DNA of 64,000 nt from Hyphomicrobiales bacterium (GTDB lineage: Bacteria > Pseudomonadota > Alphaproteobacteria > Rhizobiales > Rhizobiaceae): NCBI GenBank assembly GCA_900489925.1, contig UEHQ01000043.1, forward strand, positions 40,680-104,679. The letters run 5' to 3'. The notes beneath the pieces are model-generated. The model was not told where the DNA came from. It worked only from the letters and a program-made list of their open reading frames with translations, and made no database searches. Positions 61,817-64,000 of the stretch are shown piece by piece. Each line of letters begins with the position of its first letter. Within the stretch, counting starts at the first letter, position 1. A program made the translations under genes and the position numbers.

Positions 61817-63640
61817 TCAGGCGGCGTAGCGGCCGTATGATCCCGTGCCGTAGGATGCGGCCTGCAGGTTGAACTGGCTCAGCAGCTGCATCAGCTTGGC
61901 CGCTTCCTGCGCCAGCCCATGGCTGGCAGCTGTCTGCTCTTCGACCATCGCGGCGTTCTGCTGCGTACCCTGATCCATCGTGTTCACGGCCGTATTGATC
62001 TCGGCCAGACCCGTCGACTGCTCGCGGGTTGCGGTCACGATCGCGTCGACGTGGCGGCTGATTTCCTGGACCTGCCCGACGATCGCTTCCAACGCCTTGC
62101 CGGTGTCGCCGACGAGCATCACGCCGGAGCGAACCTGGCTGTTCGACGCCGTGATCAGGCTTTCGATTTCCTTGGCGGCGTGCGCGGAGCGCTGCGCCAA
62201 TTCGCGGACTTCCTGGGCGACAACGGCAAAGCCCTTGCCGGCCTCGCCCGCGCGCGCCGCCTCGACGCCGGCGTTCAGCGCCAGCAGGTTGGTCTGGAAG
62301 GCGATGTCGTCGATGACGCTGATGATGTTGGAGATCTTTTCGGACGAGCTCTCGATCTCCGTCATCGCCGAAACCGCCTTGCGGACGATGTTGCCGGATT
62401 CTTCGGCGCCGTTGCGCGTCCGGGTGACCAGCGTGCCCGCTTCCTCGGCGCGACGCGCGGTGTCCTTGACGGTCGTGGTGATCTCCTCGAGCGCTGCCGC
62501 CGTTTCCTCGATGGAGGCGGCCTGCTGCTCGGTGCGGCGTGCGAGGCCATCGGCAGCGGTGCGGATTTCTCCGGCGCCGGCGTCGATCGCGTGTGCGTTC
62601 TCACCAACTTCTTGAAGAACAGCCCGCAGTTTCGCGACGGAGGCGTTGAAATCGCTGCGCAGGCGATCGAGGTGATCGGCAAACGGCGTCTCGATCGTCC
62701 GCGTCAGGTCGCCTTCCGAGAGGGCGCCCAAGGCGTCGGCAAGGGCTGCCACGGCATGCTGGACTTCGGCGGCTTCGCGAGCCTTCGAGGCTTCGTTGCG
62801 CGAGCGTTCCTCCTGCGCCTGTTCGCGGGTGTGCTCGGCGTTGCGTTCGAGATCGAGGCGTGCAAAGGAGTTGTCGCGGAAGACCGCGACGGCTGCGGCC
62901 ATGTCGCCGATCTCATCCTTCCGGCCAGCATAGGGAACAGCGGCGTGGAGATCGCCATCCGCGAGGCGGGCCATGCGGGTGGCAATCGTCGAGATCGGCT
63001 GAGAAATGCGCTTCCATGCCAGGAAGGCGGCAGCGACGGCAACGGCCAGGGCGACCGCAAGACCACCGACGATCGACAGGATGCCCGCACTATAGTTGCC
63101 AGCGGCTGCAGAAAGCGCGGCGTCGGTCGACTGCCGATCCTTGGCGAGCATTCCATCGACGAGGGTCTGGATGTTGTTAGCGGACATAGAGAGTTCGCCG
63201 CGATACAGGCTGTTCGCCAAGCTGCGCTTGTTGTCGAGCGCGAGCGCGATGATCTTGTCTGCAAGCGCCGCATCGTTGGCCAGCGCCTTTTGCAGGCGGC
63301 CGAAATTCTGGCTCATGTAATCGCTCTTCGGCTGCTTGTCGAAAGCGTCGATTGCGGTGTCGAGACGCTGGCGACGGGTCTTCAGGGTCGTCTCGGCATT
63401 GCGGAAGTCCGTCTTGCCGGTCGCGAGCAGATAGTCGGCATAGCTGCGGCGAACGTCGTTCAGCGTCGTGACGATCGCATAGAGCCGCTCGGTGTTCGGA
63501 ATGTTCTGCGCGCCGATCTGCCGGGTGTTGGCTTCCAGATTGGTCAGCGAGAAGGCCGCGATCGCACCCTGCACCAGCGCAATGGCAACGAGAGACAGGA
63601 AGAGAAGCGGAAGGAGCGTTTTGATCTTCAGTTTGGACAT
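61817..63640 (-). CDS. Methyl-accepting chemotaxis protein (4HB-type sensor), no docking pentapeptide
   Basis: A 607-residue receptor: helix 1 (residues 7-30), a four-helix-bundle-like periplasmic sensor (31-190), helix 2 (about 191-211), HAMP (213-265), a second HAMP-like part (about 290-345) and a signalling domain to 590 with the tip FQTNLLALNAGVEAARAGE. The tail, LLSQFNLQAASYG…YGRYAA, lacks the xWxxF motif seen in the first receptor. Its C-terminus and terminator are repeated at the window's end, showing a tandem duplicate. Ligand unknown. Confidence 0.95.
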   Translation of the reverse strand: MSKLKIKTLLPLLFLSLVAIALVQGAIAAFSLTNLEANTRQIGAQNIPNTERLYAIVTTLNDVRRSYADYLLATGKTDFRNAETTLKTRRQRLDTAIDAFDKQPKSDYMSQNFGRLQKALANDAALADKIIALALDNKRSLANSLYRGELSMSANNIQTLVDGMLAKDRQSTDAALSAAAGNYSAGILSIVGGLAVALAVAVAAAFLAWKRISQPISTIATRMARLADGDLHAAVPYAGRKDEIGDMAAAVAVFRDNSFARLDLERNAEHTREQAQEERSRNEASKAREAAEVQHAVAALADALGALSEGDLTRTIETPFADHLDRLRSDFNASVAKLRAVLQEVGENAHAIDAGAGEIRTAADGLARRTEQQAASIEETAAALEEITTTVKDTARRAEEAGTLVTRTRNGAEESGNIVRKAVSAMTEIESSSEKISNIISVIDDIAFQTNLLALNAGVEAARAGEAGKGFAVVAQEVRELAQRSAHAAKEIESLITASNSQVRSGVMLVGDTGKALEAIVGQVQEISRHVDAIVTATREQSTGLAEINTAVNTMDQGTQQNAAMVEEQTAASHGLAQEAAKLMQLLSQFNLQAASYGTGSYGRYAA

Positions 63641-63793
63641 GCGGCGGTCTCATACGGCGGAGGATATCGCACAGCCGATCGCGATCGATCGCCGGTACGG
63701 TCACTCGTCCTGATGGGGTTGCGAAAGGGATCCGGATGACATCCGGCCTGCGTCATGCATTGCATGTCACTAAAGCCAAATATCTGTAAGATT

Positions 63794-63819
63794 TGATTAA
63801 AAGTATGACTTTTTAATCA
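63794..63819. repeat. AT-rich imperfect inverted repeat upstream of the second chemoreceptor
   Basis: TGATTAAAAGT (63794-63804), ATG, ACTTTTTAATCA (63808-63819); arms match except for one extra T on the right. It lies 154 bases before the start of the receptor gene, in a strongly AT-rich patch. It may be an operator or part of the promoter. Confidence 0.45.
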
Positions 63820-63858
63820 GCGCCGGCCAACCGCGGGCGATGCGCTCCCCGCAAAGCA

Positions 63859-63885
63859 AAACGCCCGCGACGAGCGCGGGCGTTT
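63859..63885. terminator. Terminator of the third chemoreceptor gene (duplicate of that at 61766)
   Basis: AAACGCCCGCG (63859-63869), ACGAG loop, CGCGGGCGTTT (63875-63885), perfect 11-bp stem. It follows the stop of the receptor at 63909 at the same place and with nearly the same sequence as the terminator behind the second receptor. Confidence 0.87.
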
Positions 63886-63908
63886 CGATTGTTCGATCTC
63901 TGCTTCGA

Positions 63909-64000
63909 TCAGGCGGCGTGGCGGCTGTATGCCATGCTCTGATGCGAAACCTGCAGGTTGAACTGGCCGAGAAGCTGCATGAGCTTGGCCGCTTCCTGCG
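63909..64000 (-). CDS. Methyl-accepting chemotaxis protein, C-terminal end (gene continues beyond the window)
   Basis: The last 29 codons of a gene running in from the right edge. The readable tail is QEAAKLMQLLGQFNLQ, then VSHQSMAYSRHAA, closely matching the end of the second receptor (QEAAKLMQLLSQFNLQ … GRYAA). Together with the shared terminator this marks a tandem paralogue on the same strand. It also lacks the xWxxF pentapeptide. Confidence 0.85.
   Translation of the reverse strand, partial: QEAAKLMQLLGQFNLQVSHQSMAYSRHAA

Noticed and set aside
61919..63739. Open frame of 606 codons opposite the second chemoreceptor, and a similar one at 56545-58044 opposite the first
   Set aside because: Both repeat the antisense of conserved signalling-domain codons (Arg/Asp/Gly/Leu-rich) and have no independent start signals.
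1..64000. tRNA or rRNA genes, CRISPR arrays, insertion sequences, phage genes
   Set aside because: No T-loop-like GTTCGAATCC context with a matching cloverleaf, no spaced direct repeats, no transposase or integrase motifs were found in reading both strands.

Overview
The window is about 62-64% G+C by eye and is densely packed with short intergenic gaps. It reads as core chromosome of an alphaproteobacterium of the Rhizobiaceae (Ensifer/Sinorhizobium/Rhizobium type). Support comes from the cytochrome aa3 cluster ctaC-ctaD-ctaB-coxF-ctaG-ctaE followed by DUF983, SURF1, ispH, thrB and rnhA, the BioMNY biotin transporter, a RibB with a dead cyclohydrolase half, a DUF1476 protein, IalB and RT0821 envelope proteins, and general-stress (EcfG-type) and Zur-type promoter elements. 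No prophage, insertion sequence, CRISPR array, rRNA or tRNA gene was seen. Species cannot be fixed from the sequence alone.

Layout. 1-9.6 kb: end of a HAD phosphatase, a lipid kinase, a lipoprotein, thrC, an M16 peptidase, an acetyltransferase, a GGDEF-EAL membrane protein and a zinc-ribbon metallopeptidase. 9.7-12.1 kb: CsbD stress protein with a GGAAC-N16-CGTT promoter, YqgE/AlgH, a DsbD-N-like secreted protein and a 1-Cys peroxiredoxin closed by a strong terminator. 12.2-14.9 kb: a zinc-uptake operon starting with Zur-like inverted repeats, a 42-residue membrane protein, ABC ATPase, permease and binding protein. 14.9-21.3 kb: assorted metabolic and regulatory genes (Dabb protein, FdhA-type formaldehyde dehydrogenase, PAP2 phosphatase, DUF1476 paralogue, monooxygenase-like protein, a LysR regulator divergent from an AEC carrier, EEP hydrolase). 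21.4-31.2 kb: rnhA, thrB, ispH and the cytochrome oxidase cluster, all on the minus strand, interrupted by one plus-strand chloramphenicol-phosphotransferase-like kinase. 31.5-41.6 kb: IalB, TldD, an acetyltransferase, MazG-like, DacC-SPOR, polysaccharide deacetylase, PdxH, lipoprotein, J-domain protein, FabI, histidine phosphatase, DUF1344. 41.8-47.6 kb: a second GGDEF-EAL protein with intact active sites, aroC, ribB and a KTSC protein. 47.9-56 kb: a YcaQ/AlkZ-like glycosylase, bioMNY, thioesterase, HDAC-like deacetylase, xseB, pirin, dxs. 56-64 kb: VOC proteins, a frameshifted small exported protein, tlyA, an rRNA/tRNA uracil methyltransferase and three chemoreceptor genes, the last two forming a tandem duplication that runs off the window.

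Functional links. Cox assembly is covered from haem O synthesis (CtaB) through copper delivery (CtaG) and SURF1 to the three subunits. Isoprenoid synthesis is represented at both ends of the MEP pathway (dxs, ispH). Threonine synthesis appears as thrC and thrB, 18 kb apart. Two c-di-GMP proteins and three chemoreceptors supply signalling. Most of the window is ordinary housekeeping. The least explained items are the 42-residue protein at the head of the zinc operon, the DUF1476 paralogue without an inhibitory N-terminus, the kinase placed against the cox cluster, and the G6-tract frameshift at 59344.
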